54,904 bases of DNA from JANNNF01 sp040385825 (GCA_040385825.1 JAZKGQ010000034.1:1-54904); one strand, 5' to 3'; positions 39,405-47,967 are shown, counted from the stretch's first letter. Translations and numbers: made by a program. The notes: generated by a model not told the origin, from the sequence alone.

Positions 39405-40034
39405 ATGAGAATGAAATGGACAGGCGCAATCGCGCTTGCAGCCTCCGCAGTTGCGGCGGTTGCGCTGGCGCATGGCGGGGCGAGCGGAGTCGTTCTGGAA
39501 CGGATGAAAGGCATGGCAGCGATGCGCGATACCGTGGCCGAACTGGCCCCGATGATGCAGGGGGCCGTGCCCTACGACGCGTTCATCGTGTCGGAAGGGG
39601 CGGCGGTCATCGCCAGCCACGCCGGGAACACCATGCTGTCGCTGTTCCCCGATGGCAGCCTTGAAGGGGTGACCTACGCCAAGCCCGAGATCTGGTCCAA
39701 CTGGCAGGAATTCACGACGCTGGCCGCAGAAATGAAGCTTTATGCCGATGCGCTGGCCGAAGCCGCCCCGAACGGGCTTGAACCGGCCCCCGCACCCGCG
39801 GCAGAGATGGCCGGAATGGCCATGCCTCCCGCAGTAGAGGTCGCGCGCGGTCCCACGGTGGCAGAGCTGATGGGCTATGCTGAACGGGCGCCCGACAGCC
39901 CGGTGTCGCGCGGACAGGCAGACCCTGGCTCGGTTGCGCCGACTCTGGCAAGTCTTGCGGCGGATGATCTGTTCAACCGCATCAGCGGCACCTGTTCGTC
40001 CTGCCATGCCCAATTTCGCACGGGCAGGAACTGA
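39405..40034 (+). CDS. Periplasmic cytochrome c'-like protein (C-terminal haem motif)
   Basis: A 209-residue protein with a signal peptide (ending ALAHG). A helical domain (MKGMAAMRDTVAELAPMMQGAVPYD, IWSNWQEFTTLAAEMKLYADALAEA) fits the four-helix cytochrome c'/c-556 family, but there is a Pro/Ala/Met insertion (PAPAAEMAGMAMPPAVEVA). The single haem-binding motif CSSCHAQFR (Cys197, Cys200, His201) is at the very C-terminus, as in cytochrome c'. It is 2 bp from the next cytochrome gene. Its likely role is electron transfer or copper/redox protection. Confidence 0.8.
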   Translation: MRMKWTGAIALAASAVAAVALAHGGASGVVLERMKGMAAMRDTVAELAPMMQGAVPYDAFIVSEGAAVIASHAGNTMLSLFPDGSLEGVTYAKPEIWSNWQEFTTLAAEMKLYADALAEAAPNGLEPAPAPAAEMAGMAMPPAVEVARGPTVAELMGYAERAPDSPVSRGQADPGSVAPTLASLAADDLFNRISGTCSSCHAQFRTGRN

Positions 40035-40036
40035 CG

Positions 40037-41053
40037 ATGCGCGGCCTGATCCGGCTTTTTGCAGTCCTTCCCGCCGTGGCGGCCGGGCTTGGTGCCGGGG
40101 TATTGGCATTCTGGCCCATCGGCGAGGCAGAGCCTGCCTCCTTTCCCGTGGGCGATGTCGAACGGGGTGCCTATCTGGCCCGTGCAAGCGGATGCGTGTC
40201 CTGCCACACCAATGCGGCGCTCAAGGGGGCGTCGCTGGCGGGGGGCGCGCCGCTTGACACGCCGTTCGGGACATTCGTGCCGCCGAACATCACGCCGCAC
40301 CCTGTGGCGGGGATCGGCAAATGGACCATTCAGGATTTCGCGCGTGCCGTGCGCCAAGGCATCTCGCCCAAGGGCGACCCCTACTATCCGGTGTTCACCT
40401 ATTCCTTCTACGCCGGGTTCACCGACCAGGACATCGCCGATCTGTGGGAGGCCTTCCGGACCGTCCCGCCGGTCGCCGAAGCGGCCCCTGCGCATGATGT
40501 GGGCTTTCCCTTCAGCTTCCGGTCGGGGTTGAAGCTGTGGCGGGCCAAGTATCTGTCCGCGCCGGTCACCGACGCATATATGGGCGCGTCGTCGCCGTGG
40601 AACCGCGGGCGGGTTCTGGTCGAAGGGGCGGCCCATTGCGCGGCCTGCCACACGGGCCGCAATCTTTTGGGCGGGCTGAAGGACAGCGCGCGGTTTGCCG
40701 GCAATGCCAACCTGCCCGGTGGCAGCAAGGCCCCGTCGATCCTTGTCGCCGACCTTGCGGCAGCCGGGTTTACCGTGCCCAATCTTGCCTATGCGCTGCA
40801 ATCCGGGCTGCTGCCAAGCGGAGATTCCTTTGGCGGCAGCATGGCCGAGGTGGTCACGGCAGGCACATCCTTTCTGACCGATCAGGACCGCGAGGCGATC
40901 GCAACCTACCTGCTTGACCCCGAAGCCACCGGCACGGTGGCCGCGCCGCCATCGGCCCCACCTTCTGCAACGCCGCCTTCTGCAACACCGCCTGCCGACC
41001 CTGCCATGGGCGGCATGGATCACTCTAAAATGGGCATGACCAATGAAAACTAG
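40037..41053 (+). CDS. Membrane-anchored dihaem cytochrome c with metal-binding tail
   Basis: A 338-residue protein with one N-terminal helix and two cytochrome c domains with CVSCH (53-57) and CAACH (201-205). Family stretches include NITPHPVAGIGKWTIQDFARAVRQGISPKG, seen in cytochromes of alcohol/aldehyde dehydrogenase type. The C-terminus is a Pro/Ser linker ending MGGMDHSKMGM, a probable copper-binding tail. It overlaps the FixH-like gene by 11 bp. No partner dehydrogenase is encoded here, so its electron donor is unknown. It may serve the membrane reductase two genes downstream. Confidence 0.85.
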   Translation: MRGLIRLFAVLPAVAAGLGAGVLAFWPIGEAEPASFPVGDVERGAYLARASGCVSCHTNAALKGASLAGGAPLDTPFGTFVPPNITPHPVAGIGKWTIQDFARAVRQGISPKGDPYYPVFTYSFYAGFTDQDIADLWEAFRTVPPVAEAAPAHDVGFPFSFRSGLKLWRAKYLSAPVTDAYMGASSPWNRGRVLVEGAAHCAACHTGRNLLGGLKDSARFAGNANLPGGSKAPSILVADLAAAGFTVPNLAYALQSGLLPSGDSFGGSMAEVVTAGTSFLTDQDREAIATYLLDPEATGTVAAPPSAPPSATPPSATPPADPAMGGMDHSKMGMTNEN

Positions 41054-41471
41054 ACTTCTGGCCCTGAGCATCTGCCTTGTCATGTTCGCTTTCGTCGGGT
41101 CGTTCCTCTGGGCGGTGATGCGCCCGCCGGGGGCCGCGCAGACATCGGCCAGCGGGGCCGCGCCGACGGCGTCGATTTCCGAACTGCTGCCGGGGGGGCG
41201 GCTTGACATGCAGGTCTATGCCTTGGGCAACCGGGACGTGCGCATCGAGATCCGCTTTATCCCGGACGCGGGGCCGGCAGAGCAGCCAGGCCTGACCCCG
41301 GATGTCAACCTGGCCATGGTCAAGATGCACATGGACGGGATTTCCCCGCCGCTTGAACAGGTCGGGGCCGGGGCCTGGCGCATCAACCTCAAGCTGCCGA
41401 TGGCCGGGCAATGGGTTGTCAGCGTCGGCTTTGCCGAAGAATTTGCAGAGGTGCAGTTCGATGCCTTCTGA
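41043..41471 (+). CDS. FixH/YtkA-like periplasmic protein
   Basis: A protein of 142 residues. An N-terminal signal or anchor helix (LLALSICLVMFAFVGSFLWAVM) is followed by a YtkA-like beta domain with VNLAMVKMHMDGISPPLEQ and a C-terminal strand WVVSVGF. The VKMHMD stretch could bind copper. It overlaps the preceding cytochrome and the following membrane protein by 11 bp each. It is the second FixH-like protein in the window; the other is in the cus operon. Confidence 0.7.
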   Translation: MKTRLLALSICLVMFAFVGSFLWAVMRPPGAAQTSASGAAPTASISELLPGGRLDMQVYALGNRDVRIEIRFIPDAGPAEQPGLTPDVNLAMVKMHMDGISPPLEQVGAGAWRINLKLPMAGQWVVSVGFAEEFAEVQFDAF

Positions 41472-41952
41472 AACCCTCCTGCATGGCAGGCTGCGGGCGG
41501 ATGGGCTGCACCGGCTTTTGCGCGGCACTCTTGCGGGGCTGACGCTGTTTGCGGTGCTGGGCACGGTCACGGCGGTCTGGATCAACCCCTTCTTCGTGCG
41601 CATGACCGCTGTCGGACCCTGGGAACTTGGGGCAACCACGCTGACGGCCATATTGTCAGGCGTGATCGTCGGCCTCTGGGTTCCCCAGTGCCGTTTGCGA
41701 ACATCCGGGACGGGCGGGCTTGCAAGCTTTCTCGGCATCGCCTGCCCGACCTGCAACAAGGTTCTCATGCTGATCTTCGGCGGTCCCGCTCTGCTGGCGT
41801 GGTTCGACCCCATTCGGCCCTATCTGGCGGCCGCAGGTGTCATCGTGATGGCCTTCGCAGCCCTACGCGTATGGCGGGCCTTCCGTGAGTTCCGCATGAC
41901 GCAGTCGCAATGCCCAAGTGCCCCATCCACCCCGTCCGGAGACAGCAAATGA
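41461..41952 (+). CDS. Membrane protein with CPTC motif, function unknown
   Basis: A 163-residue protein with four predicted membrane helices (about 20-45, 55-75, 85-108, 115-135). The second half contains GIACPTCNKVLMLIFGG with a thioredoxin-like or metal-binding CxxC (Cys95, Cys98) at the membrane surface. I do not recognise a named family. It overlaps the FixH-like gene by 11 bp and the ferric-reductase-like gene by 4 bp, so it belongs to one translationally coupled operon. A role in redox or copper transfer across the membrane is possible but unproven. Confidence 0.65.
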   Translation: MPSETLLHGRLRADGLHRLLRGTLAGLTLFAVLGTVTAVWINPFFVRMTAVGPWELGATTLTAILSGVIVGLWVPQCRLRTSGTGGLASFLGIACPTCNKVLMLIFGGPALLAWFDPIRPYLAAAGVIVMAFAALRVWRAFREFRMTQSQCPSAPSTPSGDSK

Positions 41953-42557
41953 AAATGTCGACAACATCGGGCCAAGTGGCCGGGCCGCGCCGCCTGTCGC
42001 AACGGGTGGCGGTGCGTCATGCGGCGATTGCGGTGCTGGCAACCGGGCTGGTGCTTGGGTTTTCCGCCGTTCATGTGGACTTCAGCCCGATGCACCGCTG
42101 GAACCGCGCCTTTGGCGATGCGTCAATGGTGCTGGTCGCGCTGTCTGTCGCCCTGGGGCCGTTGGCGCGGTTTGTGCGCTGTGCCGTGCGGGTTCTGCCC
42201 TTCCGGCGTGAGCTTGGCATCTACGGCTGCCTTCTTGCCATCGTTCATGCCGCCGTGATCCTGTTTGTCTGGGTCGAATGGGATCTGATGCGGCTTTTCG
42301 GCTTTGAATGGCATCCCGAACTGCTGACCTATGTGATGTTCCAGCACGGGTTCGGGCTGGCCAATGCCATCGGACTTGCCGCCTTGCTGCTTGCGATCCT
42401 GCTGGCCGCGACCTCAAGCGACATCGCCCTGCGCCGGCTTGGCGTCTCGGGCTGGAAGTTTCTGCAGATGGGTGTGCTGCCGCTCTGGTGGCTGACCGTG
42501 CGGGCAAAGGCGAAATCGCGCCCCCTTGCAGACGGAGGTGGCCATGCGACGGTCTGA
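41949..42557 (+). CDS. Ferric-reductase-like transmembrane protein (MsrQ/FRD-like)
   Basis: A 202-residue protein with about five to six helices. The pattern of His residues in the helices (WNRAFGDASMVLVALSVALGPLARF, LGIYGCLLAIVHAAVILFVW, FQHGFGLANAIGLAALLLAI, SGWKFLQMGVLPLWWLTV) matches the haem-binding ferric reductase-like domain of MsrQ-type proteins. It probably passes electrons from the membrane to a periplasmic partner. It overlaps its upstream neighbour by 4 bp and the PBP2 gene by 14 bp. No MsrP partner is encoded nearby. Confidence 0.75.
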   Translation: MKMSTTSGQVAGPRRLSQRVAVRHAAIAVLATGLVLGFSAVHVDFSPMHRWNRAFGDASMVLVALSVALGPLARFVRCAVRVLPFRRELGIYGCLLAIVHAAVILFVWVEWDLMRLFGFEWHPELLTYVMFQHGFGLANAIGLAALLLAILLAATSSDIALRRLGVSGWKFLQMGVLPLWWLTVRAKAKSRPLADGGGHATV

Positions 42558-44496
42558 GCGTGACCTTGCCCTGATGTCCAGAAAGACCTCGCGCCGGGCG
42601 GTCCTGATGGGGGGCGTCATGACATCGTTTGTCGGCGTGCTTGGACTGCGGATGTGGCAACTGGGCGTGCGCGAGGCCGATCAGTATTACCTGCTGGCCG
42701 AAGAAAACCGCATCAGCCTGCGGCTTGTTCCCCCCAACCGGGGACGCATCTATGACCGTACCGGTACGATCGTGGCCGACAACGAGCAGGCCTTCCGCAT
42801 CACGCTGGTACGCGAGGAGGTCGAGGATCTTGACGCCGTGCTTGCGAAACTGCGCCGGCTTCTGGGCCTTGATGACGAAACCATGCTGAAACTGGCAGAT
42901 CAGATCGACCGGGGCAGGGGGTTTGTGCCCGTGACCGTGAAAGACCGCGTCACCTGGGAAGAACTGTCGACCGTGGCGGTGAACGCCCCGGCGCTTCCGG
43001 GGGTGCAGCCGGAAATGGTGCTGTCGCGCGTCTATCCGTTCGGGGCGGATTTTGCGCATCAGGTCGGCTATGTCGGCCCGGTCAGCGAAAGCGATCTGGA
43101 AGAAGACGAGGACGAGGCCGAAGCCCTGCTGCGCCTGCCCGATTTCGAGGTCGGCAAGAACGGGATCGAGCGCAGGCACGAACGCACCCTGCGCGGCCAG
43201 CCGGGCACCCGGCGCGTCGAGGTCAATGTGTCGGGCCGCAGCATGCGCGAACTGGCGCTGGATCCGCCCACCGACGGGCCGGATTTGCAGATCACGCTGG
43301 ACCATCATCTGCAAAACTTCATGCGCGTCCGCCTTGAAGGGCAAAGTGCGGCCGCCATCGTCATGGATGTGACCAATGGCGATGTGCTGGGCTGTACATC
43401 GGCGCCGTCCTTCGACCCCAACCTGTTCGTGCGGGGCATCACAAGCCGCGATTATGGCACGCTGCGCGACGACGAATACCGCCCGCTGTCCGACAAGACA
43501 GTGCAGGGCGCCTATCCGCCGGGATCGACGGTCAAGATGTCCAACGCACTGGCGGCGCTGGAAAGCGGCGTGATGGACCCCGGCGAAACCGTCAGCTGCT
43601 CTGGCTATGTCGAGATTTCGGGCCGCAGGTTCCATTGCTGGAAAAAGGGCGGGCACGGGCGGGTCGACATGATTGGGGCGCTGCGCGAATCCTGCGATGT
43701 CTATTTCTACGAAGTGGCACAGCGCATCGGCATTGACGGGATCTATGCCATGAACGACCGGCTTGGGCTGGGCCAGAAATACGACCTGCCGCTGTCCGGC
43801 ATGGTGCGCGGCACCAACCCGTCGCGGGCCTGGAAACAGCAGCGCTACAAGCAGGACTGGCTGGTCGGCGACACGATCAACGCCTCCATCGGCCAGGGCT
43901 ATACGCTGGCGACGCCGATACAGCTTGCCACCATGGTCGCGCGGCTGGCATCGGGCAACGCCGTGCTGCCCCGCGTGGTGCGCGCGATCGGCGGCACGCC
44001 AGCGGTCAGCCCGGCGGCCGCGCCGCTCGGGCTGTCGTCCGAGGCGCTGTCGATTGTCCGGCAGGGCATGTTCCAGGTGTCGAACCACGAACGCGGCACG
44101 GCCTATGCGTCAAGAATTGCCGATCCGGCAAAGGTCATGGGCGGCAAGACCGGCTCCAGCCAGGTGTTCTCGATCTCGGCGGCGGAACGCGCCTCGGGTG
44201 TCCGCACCCAGGCCGAACTGCCGTGGAACCGGCGCGACCACGCGCTGTTTGTCGCCTTCGCGCCGTTCGACGCGCCGCGCTATGCCGTGACGGTGGTTGT
44301 CGAACATGGCGGCGGAGGGTCGACCGCCGCCGCGCCGATTGCCCGCGACATCATGCTGTTTGCGCAGCACGGCGGGTTGCCGCCGGAAGAGTCCTATCCC
44401 GCCGCGCAAAGAACCCGCATGGGCGAGCAGTTGGCCCAGTTGTCCACGCGCATCCTGCCCCCCGACGATCCGGGCCAGATTGTCAGCCGGACGTGA
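42544..44496 (+). CDS. mrdA: Penicillin-binding protein 2 (class B transpeptidase)
   Basis: A cell-wall transpeptidase of 650 residues, normally used for cylindrical growth. It is anchored by one N-terminal helix (RRAVLMGGVMTSFVGVLGL). The dimerisation domain is followed by the catalytic domain with the active-site SxxK (GSTVK, Ser328/Lys331), the SxD motif (Ser383-Cys-Asp) and KTG (Lys535). All catalytic residues are intact, so it looks functional. GGAGG precedes the ATG. It overlaps the ferric-reductase-like gene by 14 bp. That places an essential-type cell-wall gene at the end of a copper/redox operon behind a CueR-type promoter. No rodA or mreC partner is present, so it is probably a second, condition-specific copy. 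Confidence 0.92.
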   Translation: MRRSERDLALMSRKTSRRAVLMGGVMTSFVGVLGLRMWQLGVREADQYYLLAEENRISLRLVPPNRGRIYDRTGTIVADNEQAFRITLVREEVEDLDAVLAKLRRLLGLDDETMLKLADQIDRGRGFVPVTVKDRVTWEELSTVAVNAPALPGVQPEMVLSRVYPFGADFAHQVGYVGPVSESDLEEDEDEAEALLRLPDFEVGKNGIERRHERTLRGQPGTRRVEVNVSGRSMRELALDPPTDGPDLQITLDHHLQNFMRVRLEGQSAAAIVMDVTNGDVLGCTSAPSFDPNLFVRGITSRDYGTLRDDEYRPLSDKTVQGAYPPGSTVKMSNALAALESGVMDPGETVSCSGYVEISGRRFHCWKKGGHGRVDMIGALRESCDVYFYEVAQRIGIDGIYAMNDRLGLGQKYDLPLSGMVRGTNPSRAWKQQRYKQDWLVGDTINASIGQGYTLATPIQLATMVARLASGNAVLPRVVRAIGGTPAVSPAAAPLGLSSEALSIVRQGMFQVSNHERGTAYASRIADPAKVMGGKTGSSQVFSISAAERASGVRTQAELPWNRRDHALFVAFAPFDAPRYAVTVVVEHGGGGSTAAAPIARDIMLFAQHGGLPPEESYPAAQRTRMGEQLAQLSTRILPPDDPGQIVSRT

Positions 44497-44629
44497 CGCG
44501 GGCTGCGCCACCCTTTGCGCGCCGACCCCGCATCACGATTTCCTGACACCGAAAATCCCGCTTGCCTTTCCAGTGGCCAGAGGGTTCACAAGACGCAAAA
44601 TCCGTTCCGCTTCTCAGAAGGCCATACCC

Positions 44630-45358
44630 ATGCGCATTTCCCCAATGATCCTCGCCGCCACGTTTGCCGCCCTGTTGGCGGGACCAGCGCTGGCCCAAGA
44701 CATGACCGATGCCCGCGTCAAGGAGCTTGTCGCCGAAACGCTGCGCGAGAACCCTGAACTGGTGCTGGAAGCGATGCAGGCGTTGGAAGCCCGGCAGGCC
44801 GAGGCACAGGCAGCCGCCGCCATGACAACCCTGAAAGAAGAACGCGACACGCTGGAACGCGACCCGAATGCCCCGGTTCTGGGCAACCCCGAGGGCGATG
44901 TCACGATTGTCGAGTTCTTCGACTACAACTGCCCCTATTGCAAACGCGCCATGCCCGAGATCAAGGCCCTGCTGGCCGAAGATACAAAGGTGCGGCTTGT
45001 CCTGCGCGAATGGCCGATCCTCAGCGAAGGGTCCGCTTTTGCCGCCCGCGCCGCCTTGGCTGCCCGCCAGCAGGGCAAATATGCCGAAATGCACGATGCC
45101 CTGATGACGATGCGGGGCAAGGTCGAGGCTGACACCGTGCTGCGCATCGCAGGGGAGATCGGCCTTGATGTCGAAAAGCTGAAGACCGACATGAAATCGC
45201 CCGAAGTCGAGGAGCATATCGCCACGTCGATGCGGATGGCCGAGGCGCTTGGCTTCAACGGCACGCCATCCTTTGTGATCGGCGATCAGCTGATCCCCGG
45301 CTTTGTGGAAAAGCCGCAACTGGTTGAAGCCGTGACAGCGGCCCGCGCCGCCGACTGA
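44630..45358 (+). CDS. DsbA-family thiol:disulfide oxidoreductase (Com1/ScsC-like)
   Basis: A 242-residue protein with a signal peptide (cleaved after ALAQ). An N-terminal helical segment (AEAQAAAAMTTLKEERDTL) is as in ScsC/Com1-type proteins, followed by a thioredoxin fold with CPYC (Cys101, Cys104) and the cis-Pro loop GTPSF. It acts in the periplasm on disulfides. Relatives in copper loci (ScsC) protect against copper-induced mis-oxidation. It is 133 bp after the PBP2 gene and convergent with the DUF411 gene, 7 bp away. Confidence 0.86.
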   Translation: MRISPMILAATFAALLAGPALAQDMTDARVKELVAETLRENPELVLEAMQALEARQAEAQAAAAMTTLKEERDTLERDPNAPVLGNPEGDVTIVEFFDYNCPYCKRAMPEIKALLAEDTKVRLVLREWPILSEGSAFAARAALAARQQGKYAEMHDALMTMRGKVEADTVLRIAGEIGLDVEKLKTDMKSPEVEEHIATSMRMAEALGFNGTPSFVIGDQLIPGFVEKPQLVEAVTAARAAD

Positions 45359-45365
45359 AGCCGGA

Positions 45366-45833
45366 TCAGGCGGCGGGATAGCGGCTGAACACCGCGCTTG
45401 CGCCGTCCTGCCCAAGCAGGATCACGTCAAAGGCCACCCGTTCGGCCTCCGGCCCCATGCCGGGCGAGCCGTAGGGCATGCCCGGTACGGTCAGCCCGAT
45501 GGCCGCCGGGCGTTCGGCCAGCAGGCGGCGGATGTCGGCAGCCGGCACATGGCCTTCGATGGTGTAATCGCCGACGGTTGCGGTGTGGCACGAGGCAAGA
45601 TCTTCGGGAATCCCGCGTTCGCGCTTGAACGCGGCAAGCTCGTCTGCGCTGCGCTCTTCAAAGCTGACGCGAAAGCCGTTCTCGCGCACATGGCCGATCC
45701 AGGCATTGCAGCACGGGCAGCCCGGATCCTTGACGACATGAAGGCTTGCGTCTGTCTCGGCCTGGCCGGGCAGCGTGGCAAGGCCGATGGCACAACTGAT
45801 TGCGCCCATCACGGTGCGTCGCGTTACCTGCAT
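45366..45833 (-). CDS. DUF411 metal-binding protein (CopG-like)
   Basis: A 155-residue exported protein. The signal is MQVTRRTVMGAISCAIGLA. The DUF411 domain has the CPCC motif (KDPGCPCCNAWIGHV), SCHTATVGDYTIEGHVPA and GMPYGSPGM. Related proteins bind copper and take part in periplasmic copper handling. The start at 45833 is preferred because it begins the signal peptide and has GGAAGG upstream; the frame is open for 47 codons further back. It is transcribed alone, opposite to its neighbours. Confidence 0.85.
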   Translation of the reverse strand: MQVTRRTVMGAISCAIGLATLPGQAETDASLHVVKDPGCPCCNAWIGHVRENGFRVSFEERSADELAAFKRERGIPEDLASCHTATVGDYTIEGHVPAADIRRLLAERPAAIGLTVPGMPYGSPGMGPEAERVAFDVILLGQDGASAVFSRYPAA

Positions 45834-46018
45834 GATCCTGGTCCTTCCCGGCCTGTTGCCCAAGGCCAATGTAGGGGCCGCAAGGCGGGCAGGCCACCGA
45901 TCTTCGGCCGATTGCGGCCCGATCACCGAAAGATTACCCCCTTGAGCATGCGCTGTCGCGTGGCGGGACACCAAAATGTCAAATGACGCGGGCGGAACAG
46001 GCTGCTAGACCCTGAGGC

Positions 46019-46402
46019 ATGAATATGGTCTGTCTCTTTGCGCGGGGTCTGGTTTTCGCCGGCTATCTGCTGGCGCTTCTTCTGCCCGGTCTGGCTCTTG
46101 CCGGGCGGCCGTCAGGGGCAGACCATGCGCAGATGATGGCAATGGCGGGCCATGCGATGGCCATGCCGGGCATGGAAATGCCGCAGATGCCCGGTTCCGA
46201 CATGGCAATGGCCGGTATGGGCGGGGCGCAGATGCTGTTGTGCCAGCAGCATTGTCTGGTCGCGGTGGCGACCCTGCCGGTGGCGGATCAGTCCGTTGAA
46301 ATTCTGGCGCATCCGATTGACATGCAGGCCGGAGGCGATGCCTTCGCCTCATCTCTGGCCGTGCCGCCGCCCGGACATCCTCCCAAAACCGCAAGGATCT
46401 GA
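46019..46402 (+). CDS. CutF-like Met/Cys-rich upstream ORF before the multicopper oxidase
   Basis: A 127-residue protein with a signal peptide (MNMVCLFARGLVFAGYLLALLL, ending ALAG). A strongly Met-rich region follows (MMAMAGHAMAMPGMEMPQMPG, MAMAGMGGAQM), then CQQHC (a CX3C motif) and a Pro-rich end (AVPPPGHPPKTARI). It directly precedes a multicopper oxidase, the order seen in the R. capsulatus cutF-cutO-cutG operon. As I recall it, CutF senses copper and controls cutO expression through a Pro-rich tail and an RNA stem-loop. A GC hairpin lies just after its stop (46413-46430). It is the best match of the five such ORFs in the window. Confidence 0.75.
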   Translation: MNMVCLFARGLVFAGYLLALLLPGLALAGRPSGADHAQMMAMAGHAMAMPGMEMPQMPGSDMAMAGMGGAQMLLCQQHCLVAVATLPVADQSVEILAHPIDMQAGGDAFASSLAVPPPGHPPKTARI

Positions 46403-46412
46403 CCCGCAGGTC

Positions 46413-46430
46413 GGGCGCCTCTGCGCGCCC
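46413..46430 (+). other. RNA hairpin between the CutF-like ORF and the multicopper oxidase
   Basis: GGGCGC (46413-46418) pairs with GCGCCC (46425-46430) around CTCTGC, 38 nt before the oxidase ATG. A weaker CTGT...ACAG pairing further on would include the start of the ACAGGAG ribosome site. Confidence 0.5.
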
Positions 46431-46467
46431 CCCTGTGTCATTTTCTGCGACTTACAGGAGAATTCAC

Positions 46468-47967
46468 ATGTCGCTTTTGACCCGGCGCGGCTTTCTGGCC
46501 GCTTCTTCGGCTTCGGCCGCCACCCTGCTTTTGCCCGCCCGCGCGCGGGCCCAATCCGCCCGCATGACCCTTTCGGCCACCACCCGCACCATCGAGGTGC
46601 AAGGCAAGGCCGCGACCGTCTGGGGCCTGCTGGACGGCAACGGCCGATCCGGCCTTGTCCTTGATCCGGGGCAGGCCTTTGCGGTTGACGTGACCAACAC
46701 GCTTGACGCGCCGACCATCATCCACTGGCACGGCCAGATCCCCCCCAATGCGCAGGACGGCGTGCCGGACCTGCCGATGCCGATGCTGCAACCGGGCGAG
46801 AGCCGCGCCTATGACTTTGCCGCGCGACCCGGCACGCATTGGATGCATGCCCATATCCCCGAGCATGAAATGCTGCTGCTGGCCGCCCCGCTGGTGGTGC
46901 GCCGCCCCGAGGATGTGGCGGCGGACCGGCAGGAAGTGACGCTGTTCCTGCATGACTTCTCGTTCCGCCCACCGTCCGAGGTGCTGGCCGAGATCACTGG
47001 CGGCGCGTCGATGGCCGTGATGGATCACAGCCAGATGGGGCAGGACGGCATGGCCGGGATGGACATGGGCGCAACGGGCGGCGCAACGGGCGGCGCGATG
47101 GACATGGGGGCGATGTCGATGCCCGGCATGGACGGGATGGGGGCCATGGAAATGGACCTGAACGACTACAACTTTGACGCCTATCTTGCCAATGACCGCA
47201 CGCTGGACGACCCCGAGGTGGTGCAGGTCGACAAAGGCGGTCGCGTGCTGGTCCGCATCATCAACGCGGCGGCGGCGACGGTGTTCTGGATCGACACCGG
47301 CGACTTGCCGGGCCGTCTGGTTGCCGTGGACGGCGAGCCGGTGCAGCCGATGCCCGGCAGCCGGTTTGGCGTGGCGATGGGGCAGCGGCTTGATCTTGAA
47401 CTGGACGTGCCGGGTGAGGGCGGGGCGTTCCCGATCCTTGCGCTGCGCGAAGGGGCAAAGGAACGCACCGGCCTGATCCTTGCCACGCCGGGGGCTGCGG
47501 TAACGAAGATCGCAGGCCTGTCGGACGCCGATCATCCGGCCTTCAGCGCCGATCTGGCGCAGGAATCCGCCCTGCGCGCCGTCACGTCCCTGCCGGACCG
47601 TGCGGCGACCTCGCAGCCGATGCTGATGCTGGGCGGGTCGATGATGCCCTATGTCTGGACGATCAACGGCCAGACCTGGGGCAGCCATGTCCCTGTCACC
47701 GCGAAGTCCGGCGACCGGGTGGAGATCATGTTCCACAACATGTCGATGATGGCGCATCCCATGCACCTGCACGGCCATGCGTTTCAGGTGGTCAGCACGG
47801 GGGGCGCGCGGTTTGCGGGGGCGGTGCGCGATACCGTGCATGTGCCGCCCATGGGCATGGTGACGGTCGCGCTGGATGCAGGCGAAGCCGCACGGTGGAT
47901 GCTGCATTGCCACCACATGCCGCATCTTTCCACAGGCATGATGACCGAGTTTGCCGTAAGGGCATGA
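46468..47967 (+). CDS. cutO: Multicopper oxidase, CueO/CutO-like, with Met-rich insert
   Basis: A periplasmic cuprous oxidase of 499 residues with a Tat signal (TRRGFLAASSASAA). All four copper-binding motifs are present: HWHG (from His86), HAH (WMHAHIPEHE), HPMHLHGH (from His430) and HCHHMPHLSTGMM (from His480, with the axial Met). A Met/Asp/His-rich insert (about 180-232, GMAGMDMG, MDMGAMSMPGM) would collect Cu(I) for oxidation, as in CueO. AGGAG precedes the ATG. It lies 65 bp after the CutF-like ORF and 58 bp before a TlpA-like gene. Confidence 0.92.
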   Translation: MSLLTRRGFLAASSASAATLLLPARARAQSARMTLSATTRTIEVQGKAATVWGLLDGNGRSGLVLDPGQAFAVDVTNTLDAPTIIHWHGQIPPNAQDGVPDLPMPMLQPGESRAYDFAARPGTHWMHAHIPEHEMLLLAAPLVVRRPEDVAADRQEVTLFLHDFSFRPPSEVLAEITGGASMAVMDHSQMGQDGMAGMDMGATGGATGGAMDMGAMSMPGMDGMGAMEMDLNDYNFDAYLANDRTLDDPEVVQVDKGGRVLVRIINAAAATVFWIDTGDLPGRLVAVDGEPVQPMPGSRFGVAMGQRLDLELDVPGEGGAFPILALREGAKERTGLILATPGAAVTKIAGLSDADHPAFSADLAQESALRAVTSLPDRAATSQPMLMLGGSMMPYVWTINGQTWGSHVPVTAKSGDRVEIMFHNMSMMAHPMHLHGHAFQVVSTGGARFAGAVRDTVHVPPMGMVTVALDAGEAARWMLHCHHMPHLSTGMMTEFAVRA

